DNA from: Patescibacteria group bacterium
Lineage (GTDB): Bacteria > Patescibacteriota > Microgenomatia > UM-FILTER-40-11
Direction: 5' to 3'
NCBI GenBank assembly: GCA_023473205.1
Contig: JAMCYY010000064.1
Span: 1-7,305 of the forward strand
DNA length: 7,305 nucleotides
Of this stretch, positions 1 through 5,833 are shown piece by piece. The notes beneath the pieces are model-generated. The model saw nothing but the letters and a program-made list of their open reading frames with translations. It was not told the origin of the DNA and did no database searches. A program made the translations under genes and the position numbers. The stretch's first letter is position 1. Every line of letters starts with the position of its first letter.

Positions 1-717
1 ATGGTTGTCAATGATGCGCATGCAGGCTTTTAAAAGGGAAGGATGTCCGCCGCTTAGATTCTGGATTAATTTTTTTTCTTCAGCCCAAATTTCATGGTTG
101 TATTTGCGAATTAATCTTTCGAGAGTAAAACTGGCGTCTTCTTCACCGAGTAAGGGAAAGTAAACGAAGTTTTGAAAAAGCAAGGTTAACAGTTGGCCGT
201 ATTTTGGGTTATTTGGTAAAGAAGTTGTGCTTTGAGTAAAAGCAAAAATAAAGTGTATTTTTACCTTGTCCAAGGTTTTTAGAGATTGCAAATTATTGAA
301 AAAAGTAGTGGAAAAGTTTAGTTTATTAAAATCACCAAGAATGAAAACCAAATGATAACCCTGGTCAAGTTTTTTTTTAATTTTGTTCAGCAAGATAAAA
401 TAATAATTTTGATGGTGGTTTTGTTTTTCTTTATAATCAGGATCAAGCTGATAAAGCATGAGCTGAAAATAACCTTCGCTACTTTCTTCAGGCAGTTCAT
501 AAGGGTTGAGATAAATAAATTTACATTTACCCAGCTTGTCGAAGCCAAACGAAGAAAAATTTTTTGTCAAGTAAGCCATCTGTGTCCGTTGGCCGCCGTG
601 GGGTAACCAAACTGCGGTCACGGCTTCTCCACGCACTAAGAAGGGCAAGATTTGGTCAGTGAAGAGATGCTTTTCCGTTTCAGGAGTTAAGATATGGTCA
701 ATTTTGTCAGATGCCAT
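1..717 (-). CDS. Partial paralogous regulator with degraded STAND/AAA-like N-terminal module
   Basis: This reading frame is open for 239 codons from ATG at 717 to the window edge, so the C-terminal part is missing. The protein begins MASDKIDHILTPETEK and aligns end to end with the first ~235 residues of the regulator at 2769-4025, which begins MLTKIRHILTEETEK; identity is roughly 40-45% by eye. Shared blocks are an HGG motif where a P-loop would lie (residues 40-42), a strand-loop HLVFILGDFNKLNFS, KIHFIF, VYFPL followed by an ED pair, and LSGGHPSLLKAC near the edge. By analogy the missing part should carry a second winged helix and an OmpR-type DNA-binding domain. The GKT/S of a working Walker A and the acidic residue of Walker B are absent, as in the paralog. 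The start is fixed by alignment with the paralog, and no Shine-Dalgarno is visible. Homology between the two genes is certain; the regulator role is inferred. Confidence 0.85.
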   Translation of the reverse strand, partial: MASDKIDHILTPETEKHLFTDQILPFLVRGEAVTAVWLPHGGQRTQMAYLTKNFSSFGFDKLGKCKFIYLNPYELPEESSEGYFQLMLYQLDPDYKEKQNHHQNYYFILLNKIKKKLDQGYHLVFILGDFNKLNFSTTFFNNLQSLKTLDKVKIHFIFAFTQSTTSLPNNPKYGQLLTLLFQNFVYFPLLGEEDASFTLERLIRKYNHEIWAEEKKLIQNLSGGHPSLLKACMRIIDNH

Positions 718-802
718 ACATTTTGTGGAAGAATAAGTGATTGTGCCGATTTTAGGCCGAAAATAGAAGGGAAGTCAAGGAATGTAATAGATACGTATAA
801 TA

Positions 803-945
803 AAATCAAAATGCAAAATTCAAAATGCAAAATGAAAAATGTAATTCAAAATGTAAAAATTTTAAATTTTTTCTTTTTCATTTTGTTTACACCGTTAAAT
901 TCATCAGAATTTACGGTGATCTTTGATTTTTGATTTTTGCATTAA
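803..945. repeat. AT-rich CAAAATG repeat patch with imperfect inverted ends (MITE-like)
   Basis: CAAAATGCAAAATT (807-820) is followed directly by CAAAATGCAAAATG (821-834), and a decayed copy starts with CAAAATG at 847. At the other side (about 922-945) the opposite orientation appears: read on the minus strand it gives AATGCAAAAATCAAAAATC, which matches the left end imperfectly over about 18 bp. Between the ends lies a hairpin (891-917). Inverted ends around a short non-coding hairpin resemble a miniature inverted-repeat element, but no target-site duplication is obvious. It could equally be a decayed simple repeat. Confidence 0.5.
891..917. repeat. Hairpin ACCGTTAAATTC / GAATTTACGGT
   Basis: ACCGTTAAATTC and GAATTTACGGT are reverse complements apart from one bulged T, giving an 11-bp stem around a 4-base loop (ATCA). 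No gene ends here on either strand and no clean U-tract follows, so it is not a good intrinsic terminator. It sits in the centre of the MITE-like patch and may be that element's core. Confidence 0.55.
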
Positions 946-1035
946 TTAAGTTGCAGTTTACATTTTGAGTTTTCTTACTAAGGAATATCTAAGATTTGGC
1001 TCAAGAAGAGAACATAGAAAAAGCTTAAATTATGC

Positions 1036-1080
1036 CTTAATCAGGGAGTTAATAAGAAGAATTTGGTCATCCTGATTAGG
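1036..1080 (+). promoter_or_regulatory. Leader hairpin immediately upstream of the Shine-Dalgarno of the small basic ORF
   Basis: TAATCAGG (1038-1045) and CCTGATTA (1071-1078) are perfect reverse complements. The stem extends outward by a G-U and a C-G pair and inward by one G-U pair, to about 11 bp around a 23-base loop. It ends about one base before the AAGGAG ribosome binding site (1082-1087). The arm could affect ribosome access, or the palindrome could be a protein-binding site. No function is shown by the sequence alone. Confidence 0.4.
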
Positions 1081-1081
1081 A

Positions 1082-1087
1082 AAGGAG
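1082..1087 (+). promoter_or_regulatory. Strong Shine-Dalgarno AAGGAG
   Basis: AAGGAG lies 5 bases before ATG 1093. It is the only strong Shine-Dalgarno with good spacing that I see in the window. It selects ATG 1093 over the in-frame upstream ATG at 1063 and is the main reason to accept the small ORF as a gene. Confidence 0.6.
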
Positions 1088-1092
1088 ACAGC

Positions 1093-1269
1093 ATGGCCGA
1101 GTTTTTTTCTTCCCCCCGGATTAAGGGGTGGTTTTTAAATCCCGGGCGCGAGAAGTTGCGCCAACATATTTATAAACGGTTCTGTTGGCAAATTCGCGGC
1201 CAGCGGATCACGGTTTTGCCCCGGCGGTCCTATTTAGACAAAAGGAAAAGGGCTTTAGCAGGGAAGTGA
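1093..1269 (+). CDS. Small highly basic protein, 58 residues, unknown function
   Basis: The protein starts MAEFFSSPRIKGWF and ends KRKRALAGK. It has 16 Lys/Arg against 3 Asp/Glu, several aromatic residues and no membrane segment, which suggests nucleic-acid or ribosome binding, but I recognise no family. Support comes from the Shine-Dalgarno and from GC-richer, coding-like sequence compared with the AT-rich DNA upstream. Its last 15 bases overlap the end of the convergent 504-residue gene, so no terminator separates them. It could still be a chance ORF. Confidence 0.5.
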   Translation: MAEFFSSPRIKGWFLNPGREKLRQHIYKRFCWQIRGQRITVLPRRSYLDKRKRALAGK

Positions 1270-2769
1270 GAGTAAGGAAATATAGGGAACAAGACGACTT
1301 TTAAGATAAGGGAGGTCTTCGTCCTTAGCAAAAGGAGGACGGAGGATTTCAACCAGACGGTCAAGGTTGTAATTAGCCTGACAATAAAAAAATTGAAGGA
1401 AAGCCAGATAGCCTTGGCCTTTGGGGCAAATTTCCATGACCTTAAGAAGATCGACCATATGATGGCCTTCTTTTAAAATTGCTTGGGCTTCGGGAAAATA
1501 ACCAGGGATAAAATCAGTTCCACAAACCGGCAAAGAAGTAAGCGTTTCGCCGCTTTTGCCTAAGAGAGCTATTCCGAGATATGGATCATATAGTATTTCT
1601 TCGGCATATTTGTAAACCTTTCCCAGGACATCCCGCCTTGCTCTTTCCTCCTTTAGCATTTCCGGGTGGGCAAGCAAATTATCAACCAAGGCCCAAGCCA
1701 GCAGCATTGAGGTTTCTTGGGCAATCTCTAAGGCTTTTTTTGTCCTTTCCGGTGAATCAGTACTTAAAAGTTTATCAAGTTCTTCTTTATTCATTTGAGG
1801 GGCAAGGGGAACAGTACCTCTTTTAGAGCAATCCTTAAGGATTTGTAAAGCATGGAACTGTGCTTCTAATGGCGGTCCGCTAAAGGCCAAAGGGGAAATA
1901 ATGGCCAAAGGCAGTTTCTTTTGACTTAGTTCTCCATACCGGTTAAGAGTATATGCAAACAAGGGAGGATAGTCGCGTATATTTTTTTCTAAAATAATCC
2001 CGATTCCGGCAAAACTTTCACCTCTCTCAATTAATAAAATTTGGTCTTCCTGGCTATGGCCGGAGAGATGATCATCAGCCAAAGTCGCTTTCGGATAATT
2101 TTGTCCTTGTTTTTCCGGAAAGCTGATTTGTGCATAAGAAATCCATTTTCCGTCACTGTTTACAATTCCTACCTCTACATAACGGAAAGGCCGTGATTCT
2201 GATTGGGTAACTTTTACCGTAAAAGGATTATCAACCGGTAAATTTTGTTGAATCAGAAGGCATAAACTTCTTTCATCAAAATGATCAAGGTCAAACGGGA
2301 CTTTATCAATTACAACCACAAAATCACCATCGGTGATTGGTTTTTGGTCTCTGACCTGTTTGGGGTCAAAGGTAGAAGCAGGTATAGTTGCTCCATCTAA
2401 AGAAATTCTGGCTCCTTCCCTTGTAAGAAAAACATAACCTTCGATTCCAGTTTCTTCAAATCCCTTATATAAAGCGGAGATGATTTCCCCGATTTTTGTT
2501 TTAACAATCCGGTTATTTTCTCCGCCATTAACAACGGCAACAAATTTATCAGGAACAAAGTGCAACTCTCTTTCGGTTCCAGCTAATTCTTGGTGTCTAC
2601 GGAATTCGTAGCCGAAATTTTCCCAGTAGAAATTTAAAGCACAATTTAATAGTTGCCTTTGTTCCTCAGGACGGCGACACATCGCTAATTCAGGCCTTTG
2701 CCTATATAAGTCGCCGGTACTGATGAATGCAGTATTTGGCGGAGCGGTTGGTGCAAATTCTCCTTTCAT
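1255..2769 (-). CDS. Hypothetical protein, 504 residues, translationally coupled to the winged-helix regulator
   Basis: I do not recognise this family. The start chosen is ATG 2769, whose A is the last base of the regulator's TAA stop (TAATG), the usual arrangement for termination-reinitiation. A TTG at 2781 would add four residues and is less likely. The protein (MKGEFAPTAPPNTAFIS at the N-terminus) appears soluble, with no signal peptide or membrane span. The first ~300 residues look mixed alpha/beta, with strand-like stretches such as DGDFVVVIDKVPFDLD and FRYVEVGIVNSDGKWISYAQ. The last ~200 look mostly helical and contain several scattered cysteines. No P-loop, nuclease or protease signature was found. 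The coupling suggests that its product acts with the upstream regulator, for example as a sensor, effector or chaperone; that is inference only. Confidence 0.85.
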   Translation of the reverse strand: MKGEFAPTAPPNTAFISTGDLYRQRPELAMCRRPEEQRQLLNCALNFYWENFGYEFRRHQELAGTERELHFVPDKFVAVVNGGENNRIVKTKIGEIISALYKGFEETGIEGYVFLTREGARISLDGATIPASTFDPKQVRDQKPITDGDFVVVIDKVPFDLDHFDERSLCLLIQQNLPVDNPFTVKVTQSESRPFRYVEVGIVNSDGKWISYAQISFPEKQGQNYPKATLADDHLSGHSQEDQILLIERGESFAGIGIILEKNIRDYPPLFAYTLNRYGELSQKKLPLAIISPLAFSGPPLEAQFHALQILKDCSKRGTVPLAPQMNKEELDKLLSTDSPERTKKALEIAQETSMLLAWALVDNLLAHPEMLKEERARRDVLGKVYKYAEEILYDPYLGIALLGKSGETLTSLPVCGTDFIPGYFPEAQAILKEGHHMVDLLKVMEICPKGQGYLAFLQFFYCQANYNLDRLVEILRPPFAKDEDLPYLKSRLVPYISLLSLPC

Positions 2770-4025
2770 TATTTTAACCAACGGTAACCGCGGCCTCGGA
2801 TGGTTTGTAGTTTTTGGCCAATGCCCATCTGATCAATTTTTTTTCTTAACTGAGACATAACCTGGTCAATCGCCCAATCAGAATATTTTTCATCTGATTC
2901 TTTGTCCCAAAGGACGTAAGCGATTTGGTCGCGGGAAACAATTTTATTAATATTGGCTAAAAAATAGCGAAGAAGACGGTATTCCTGCAGGGTTATTTTT
3001 TCCTGGGGGGGAAAACCATTGATAAGCAGTTCTCCTGTTTCGGGATCAAAACCAATGCTGGAAGTTGCCGTAGACTGTTTTTTTACAAAAGCAGTTAAAA
3101 GAGGGGAAAAGAGGACTGGCTGGCTATTTTCTTCTTTAATGACCCTTAATCGGACAAATCTTTCCGGAAGTTCAATCCGCATTGGCGTCTGGCCGAAAAC
3201 AATTTGGCTGACAAGTTTTTTCTCTTGTTCATCAAAAGATTTCCAAATGTCTTCCAGAATAATTTTAATTTCCCATTGTTTAGATAAAGATTCGCTGATT
3301 TCTTCCTCAGAAAATTGGGCGGTTTCATTTAAGATCCGTAAACAGGCTTTAAGAAGCGAAGGATGGCCGCCGCTTAATCCGGAAGCAAGTTTCTTTTTTT
3401 TAGGGCTTAAAGGATAACCGTATTTTTCAGAAAAATAGTCCATGGCAAATTCCGTATCTTCTTTAGAAAAAAGAGGAAAGTAAACTAAGTTCTGGCTAAG
3501 AACTTCCCGTAATTGGTCATATTTTTCAAAGTTTTCACTAAGAAAGATATTGTCCATAATGGGGAAAATATAATGAATTTTGGTTTTATTAACCTGCCAA
3601 AGGTTTTTTAAATTGTTAAAAAAAGTTGAAGAAAAATTAAGCTCATCAAAACGGCCTAAGATAAAAATGAGATGCTCTCCTCGGTCAGTAATTTCTTTGA
3701 CTTTTTCTTTTAAGGAGAAAAAGATGTCTCCTTGGTCAAGATTTTTTTCAGTGCATAAGTTTTTAAACATGAGACGGAAATAGGCTTGGGAAGTTTCTTC
3801 TGTGAGTTCCTCTTGGTCAATAAAAAGGATTTGATATTTCCCTAGAGTCTTAAAATCAAAATATTCTGAATACTGGGAGAGAAAAGTCATTGCCCGGCTC
3901 CGTCCGCCATGTTTAATCCAAATGGCTGTCAGTGATTCTCCGGCCAAGAGACGGGAAAGGATTGTTTCCTTAAAAAGAAATTTTTCCGTTTCCTCAGTCA
4001 AGATGTGGCGGATTTTAGTTAACAT
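2769..4025 (-). CDS. Winged-helix regulator: degraded STAND/AAA-like module plus OmpR/PhoB C-terminal domain
   Basis: This 418-residue protein is complete. Residues ~1-235 look like a STAND/AAA ATPase core. The expected Walker A position reads WIKHGGRSRAM (36-46) without GKT/S, and the Walker B position reads FILGRFDEL (121-129) with Gly in place of the usual Asp. The lid-like motif LSGGHPSLLKA (217-227) is well kept. Residues ~255-316 resemble the winged helix that follows STAND cores and end FSPLLTAFVKK. Residues ~323-418 form a typical OmpR/PhoB DNA-binding domain, with TLQEYRLLRYFLAN, VSRDQIAYVLW and the wing IRGRGYRWL at the C-terminus. No receiver domain is present. It probably binds DNA in response to a ligand or partner sensed by the N-terminal module. 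An extended -10 lies just upstream, giving a leader of only about 9 bases, and the downstream gene is coupled. The domain assignment is firm for the C-terminus and moderate for the core. Confidence 0.88.
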   Translation of the reverse strand: MLTKIRHILTEETEKFLFKETILSRLLAGESLTAIWIKHGGRSRAMTFLSQYSEYFDFKTLGKYQILFIDQEELTEETSQAYFRLMFKNLCTEKNLDQGDIFFSLKEKVKEITDRGEHLIFILGRFDELNFSSTFFNNLKNLWQVNKTKIHYIFPIMDNIFLSENFEKYDQLREVLSQNLVYFPLFSKEDTEFAMDYFSEKYGYPLSPKKKKLASGLSGGHPSLLKACLRILNETAQFSEEEISESLSKQWEIKIILEDIWKSFDEQEKKLVSQIVFGQTPMRIELPERFVRLRVIKEENSQPVLFSPLLTAFVKKQSTATSSIGFDPETGELLINGFPPQEKITLQEYRLLRYFLANINKIVSRDQIAYVLWDKESDEKYSDWAIDQVMSQLRKKIDQMGIGQKLQTIRGRGYRWLK

Positions 4026-4033
4026 AGATAATT

Positions 4034-4046
4034 GTTCCCAATTATA
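4034..4046 (-). promoter_or_regulatory. Extended -10 promoter of the regulator operon
   Basis: On the minus strand the sequence reads TGCTATAAT, a perfect extended -10 (TGnTATAAT), with TATAAT at 4046-4041. Transcription should start near 4034, about 9 bases before ATG 4025. No -35 hexamer is recognisable at the right distance, which fits an extended -10 promoter or one needing an activator. Confidence 0.65.
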
Positions 4047-4071
4047 GCACCTTTTTTACAACTCAGCTTTC

Positions 4072-4089
4072 CTTAGGTCCGGCTTAGGT
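4072..4089 (+). promoter_or_regulatory. Direct repeat CTTAGGT-N4-CTTAGGT, candidate OmpR-type operator
   Basis: CTTAGGT occurs at 4072-4078 and again at 4083-4089, an 11-bp start-to-start distance in the same orientation. OmpR/PhoB winged helices bind head-to-tail half-sites about 10-11 bp apart. The pair falls about 38-55 bases upstream of the inferred minus-strand start and about 43-60 bases upstream of the plus-strand start, so it could serve both divergent operons. That the encoded regulator binds here is an inference. Confidence 0.4.
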
Positions 4090-4119
4090 TAGACTCAAGC
4101 GGACAACAAAAAGACACCT

Positions 4120-4132
4120 TATGATAATGACC
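4120..4132 (+). promoter_or_regulatory. Possible promoter for the zinc-ribbon operon
   Basis: TATGAT (4120-4125) is a reasonable -10, placing the transcription start near 4132, only about 5 bases before ATG 4137. The mRNA would be nearly leaderless, which matches the absence of a Shine-Dalgarno. No good -35 is seen at 17 bp. Confidence 0.4.
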
Positions 4133-4136
4133 AAAT

Positions 4137-4355
4137 ATGGAAGAAACAAATATTACAGGTAGGCAAAATATTGCTTTGTTGCAGCAATGGCTTTTAGAAC
4201 AAGGACGTTGTCTTTGTTGCGGGCAGCCACTTGTTACAAACGGACAGGTTGAAGGTGAAGGAGTTATCATTACCTGCCCGTGCCAGGAGAAATATTTTTA
4301 TTTGCCTAAAATTAATATTTATAAAAGATTAATAAAACCCAATGACGCAGCTTGA
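4137..4355 (+). CDS. Small zinc-ribbon-like protein, 72 residues
   Basis: The protein carries CLCCG at residues 25-29 and CPC at 47-49. Cys25/Cys28 as a CxxC knuckle with Cys47 and Cys49 could hold one zinc ion; the 18-residue gap contains a short beta-like segment, VEGEGVIITC. A helix (IALLQQWLLEQ) precedes the ribbon and a basic tail follows it. Such small ribbons often bind nucleic acid or mediate protein contacts, and this one cannot be placed in a named family. It is the first gene of a pair: its 3' end overlaps the next gene by 14 bases. There is no Shine-Dalgarno, and the start is the first ATG after the inferred -10. It is divergent from the winged-helix regulator. Confidence 0.7.
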   Translation: MEETNITGRQNIALLQQWLLEQGRCLCCGQPLVTNGQVEGEGVIITCPCQEKYFYLPKINIYKRLIKPNDAA

Positions 4356-5154
4356 AACAGAACAATTTGTCTATACTAACGTTTTGTCCCGGGTGGAAGA
4401 AAAAGGCTTTCACCTTAATGAAACTTTGATTTTTACCCCTTTAGGGGAACAGAGGTTAAAATTAGTTGCAGAAATAGCGGATTTAACCGCCGTGGCAGTT
4501 AAAGGAATTCTTGCTGAGGGAATTATACGGGATTTAAAAGGTAAGCAGTTAAGTGATTTACCACCGAAAGAAAGGAAAACTTTTATTGCTGAGGCCTCAC
4601 GGTGCGGTTCAGAAGAACTTTGGTGGGTTATTGGTACACAGACTAATTTTTTGTATGATGATCAAGACCAAATGTATGGAAAAATGATTAATTATTTTTG
4701 GACAGGATACAGTGAAAGGATGGAATGGAAAAAGGATGAAAAGATACAGCGGGGGATTGATCCAAAAGAGATTCGTATAGAAGATTTAGTAGTTGAGGCT
4801 TGGCAGGGAGAAAAATGGTTAAAGGGTAAGGCAAAGGAAGAAGCCAAGGAGGTTTTTTCCGCAGCTAAAGAGTTTTACCTCTTAACCAACCCTGAACAAC
4901 GCCAAAGCTTAAGGGGATTTTCTGAAAAAACTTTAGATTTAGCTAAGGTATTCGCGCAGGGAAGCTTTGATTTCCTTAAGCTATTACAGGTTTCATTGTC
5001 ACTGGCTTGTTTTTTGGATGTTAAGGAGACAAGTTTGATTACCTTTATGGTGGAAAAGCAAGCAGAAAGAAAAGGTGCTATAATTGGGAATAAAGATGAT
5101 AAAGAAAAAGAGTGGCAGAGACTCCGTAGAATTGCAGTACTTTTAGAACTTTAA
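4342..5154 (+). CDS. Hypothetical soluble protein, 270 residues
   Basis: I do not recognise this protein. It begins MTQLETEQFVYTNVLSR inside the end of the zinc-ribbon gene, so the two are likely translated together. It looks soluble and mostly helical, with charged stretches near residues 125-175 and an aromatic-rich patch at ~94-129 (EELWWVIGT, MINYFWTGYSERMEW). Residues ~30-65 (FTPLGEQRLKLVAEIADLT, then AVAVKGILAEGIIRD) could form a small helical domain. No catalytic motif, membrane span or signal peptide is visible. Its place opposite the regulator and next to a zinc ribbon suggests membership of the same regulated unit, but no function can be stated. Confidence 0.8.
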   Translation: MTQLETEQFVYTNVLSRVEEKGFHLNETLIFTPLGEQRLKLVAEIADLTAVAVKGILAEGIIRDLKGKQLSDLPPKERKTFIAEASRCGSEELWWVIGTQTNFLYDDQDQMYGKMINYFWTGYSERMEWKKDEKIQRGIDPKEIRIEDLVVEAWQGEKWLKGKAKEEAKEVFSAAKEFYLLTNPEQRQSLRGFSEKTLDLAKVFAQGSFDFLKLLQVSLSLACFLDVKETSLITFMVEKQAERKGAIIGNKDDKEKEWQRLRRIAVLLEL

Positions 5155-5195
5155 TCGGTGGCCGCGGCTAGTTTCTAATTAAGGCGTATTAAATT

Positions 5196-5258
5196 ATGAA
5201 ATTATGTAACGGAACTAGGTATTCAGGGGCTTTTAATTTGGGGAAATTTCTACCATAA
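5196..5258 (+). CDS. Possible 20-residue leader peptide before the membrane protein
   Basis: ATG 5196 opens a 20-codon frame starting MKLCNGTRYSG and ending in TAA at 5256-5258. The last base of that stop is the A of ATG 5258 (TAATG), the same coupling seen in the regulator operon. A TATTAAAT stretch just upstream (5188-5195) could be a -10. The frame has no Shine-Dalgarno and is short enough to be chance. Confidence 0.2.
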   Translation: MKLCNGTRYSGAFNLGKFLP

Positions 5259-5833
5259 TGGTAGTTATGATGGCTTTTGGGCAAAGTGAACTTCTTTTAC
5301 ATTTTTTAACTACCTTAATTTATTTTCTGCTTTTGACTTTAGGCCGCGGTAAATTTGACCTTTCGTTAGTTAGTCTTTGGCTAGGCGCAATTTTAGGGAT
5401 GTTTTTATTGGATTTAGACCGGATAATTGATGCTTTTTGGGTTCATCCGGAAGAAGCAAAAATTAGGGAAATAAGGGAAATTTGGGAAAGAAGGGGGATT
5501 TGGGGAGTTAGGGGGATATGGGGAAAACTACAGAAAGACCAACAGCGGCATTTGATTTTTCATACAGTGACTTTTCAAGTTATCCTTTTGGTTTTGGCTT
5601 TTTATATTTTAACTGCCGGAGGCAGTCTTTTGGGTTCGGCTTTAGTCATGGCCATTAATTTGCATCTTTTAGTGGATGAATGGAAGAACTTTTTGCAGAT
5701 AAAGAAAGAAGTGGTTACTGACTGGCTTTTTTGGCAAGTTAAAGGGCTACTGATGGAGAGATATTTACCTTTTTATTTAGGGGGAGTTTCCCTGATTTTT
5801 GTAATTTTTAGTTTTTTGTTAAGAACAAATTAG
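5258..5833 (+). CDS. Polytopic membrane protein resembling the YdjM/DUF457 metal-dependent hydrolase family
   Basis: This 191-residue protein has hydrophobic segments at about residues 12-28, 36-52, 103-119, 122-139 and 170-187. Three polar motifs sit at membrane edges: LDLDR (D52, D54), HLIFHT (H98, H102) and HLLVDE (H136, D140). This order resembles the PDiD, HRxxTHS and HxxxD motifs of the YdjM/DUF457 membrane family, whose members are annotated as putative metal-dependent hydrolases. The match is by eye and divergent. Between the first and second motif, residues 69-89 are a tripeptide repeat (IRE IRE IWE RRG IWG VRG IWG) encoded by a G-rich 9-bp tandem repeat, apparently an insertion in a loop. 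ATG 5258 overlaps a short upstream frame; in-frame ATGs at 5267 and 5270 are alternatives, and there is no good Shine-Dalgarno. Confidence 0.8.
   Translation: MVVMMAFGQSELLLHFLTTLIYFLLLTLGRGKFDLSLVSLWLGAILGMFLLDLDRIIDAFWVHPEEAKIREIREIWERRGIWGVRGIWGKLQKDQQRHLIFHTVTFQVILLVLAFYILTAGGSLLGSALVMAINLHLLVDEWKNFLQIKKEVVTDWLFWQVKGLLMERYLPFYLGGVSLIFVIFSFLLRTN
5461..5523 (+). repeat. In-frame 9-bp tandem repeat, seven units, G-quadruplex candidate
   Basis: The units run AATTAGGGA, AATAAGGGA, AATTTGGGA, AAGAAGGGG, GATTTGGGG, AGTTAGGGG, GATATGGGG, with consensus roughly RATWWGGGR. Each encodes three residues, so copy-number changes keep the frame. The last four G-runs (5493-5523: five, four, five and four Gs with loops of 4-5 bases) meet the usual intramolecular G-quadruplex pattern on the coding strand and therefore in the mRNA. 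Confidence 0.85.

Larger units (their letters stand above)
718..1092. other. 375-bp AT-rich intergenic region with repeats and hairpins
   Basis: This gap lies between the divergent starts of the partial regulator (717, minus) and the small basic ORF (1093, plus). It must hold both promoters, but no convincing -35/-10 pair stands out. TATTCT on the minus strand near 738-743 is a weak -10 candidate for the partial regulator. The middle is a patch of CAAAATG-type repeats with a hairpin, and the right end holds a second hairpin just before a strong ribosome binding site. A short open frame here (694-933) reads mostly through the repeats and looks like a chance product. Confidence 0.7.

Noticed and set aside
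352..606. Plus-strand open frame of 84 codons
   Set aside because: It lies antisense to the partial regulator, whose frame is supported by a clear paralog. Its Phe/Ile/Lys-rich product is typical of an antisense shadow.
694..933. Plus-strand open frame of 79 codons
   Set aside because: It runs through the AT-rich CAAAATG repeats, giving a low-complexity peptide (MQNSKCKMKN), overlaps the start of the partial regulator and has no ribosome binding site.
1581..1826. Plus-strand open frame of 81 codons
   Set aside because: It is antisense inside the 504-residue gene, with no start signal and no recognisable product.
2769..2781. TTG at 2781 as the start of the 504-residue protein
   Set aside because: ATG 2769 overlaps the upstream stop as TAATG, a standard coupling arrangement. 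The TTG adds only four residues and has no Shine-Dalgarno.
3019..3783. Plus-strand frames 3019-3417 and 3580-3783, and minus-strand frame 3146-3328
   Set aside because: All lie within the well-supported regulator gene in other frames, and their Ser/Phe-rich or Lys-rich products look non-natural.
4073..4270. Minus-strand open frame of 65 codons
   Set aside because: It is antisense to the zinc-ribbon gene and to its promoter region. The four cysteines in the sense frame make better sense.
5161..5218. Weak inverted repeat CTAGTTTC / GGAACTAG as a terminator after the 270-residue gene
   Set aside because: There is one mismatch in only eight bases, a long loop and no T-run, so it is not supportable.
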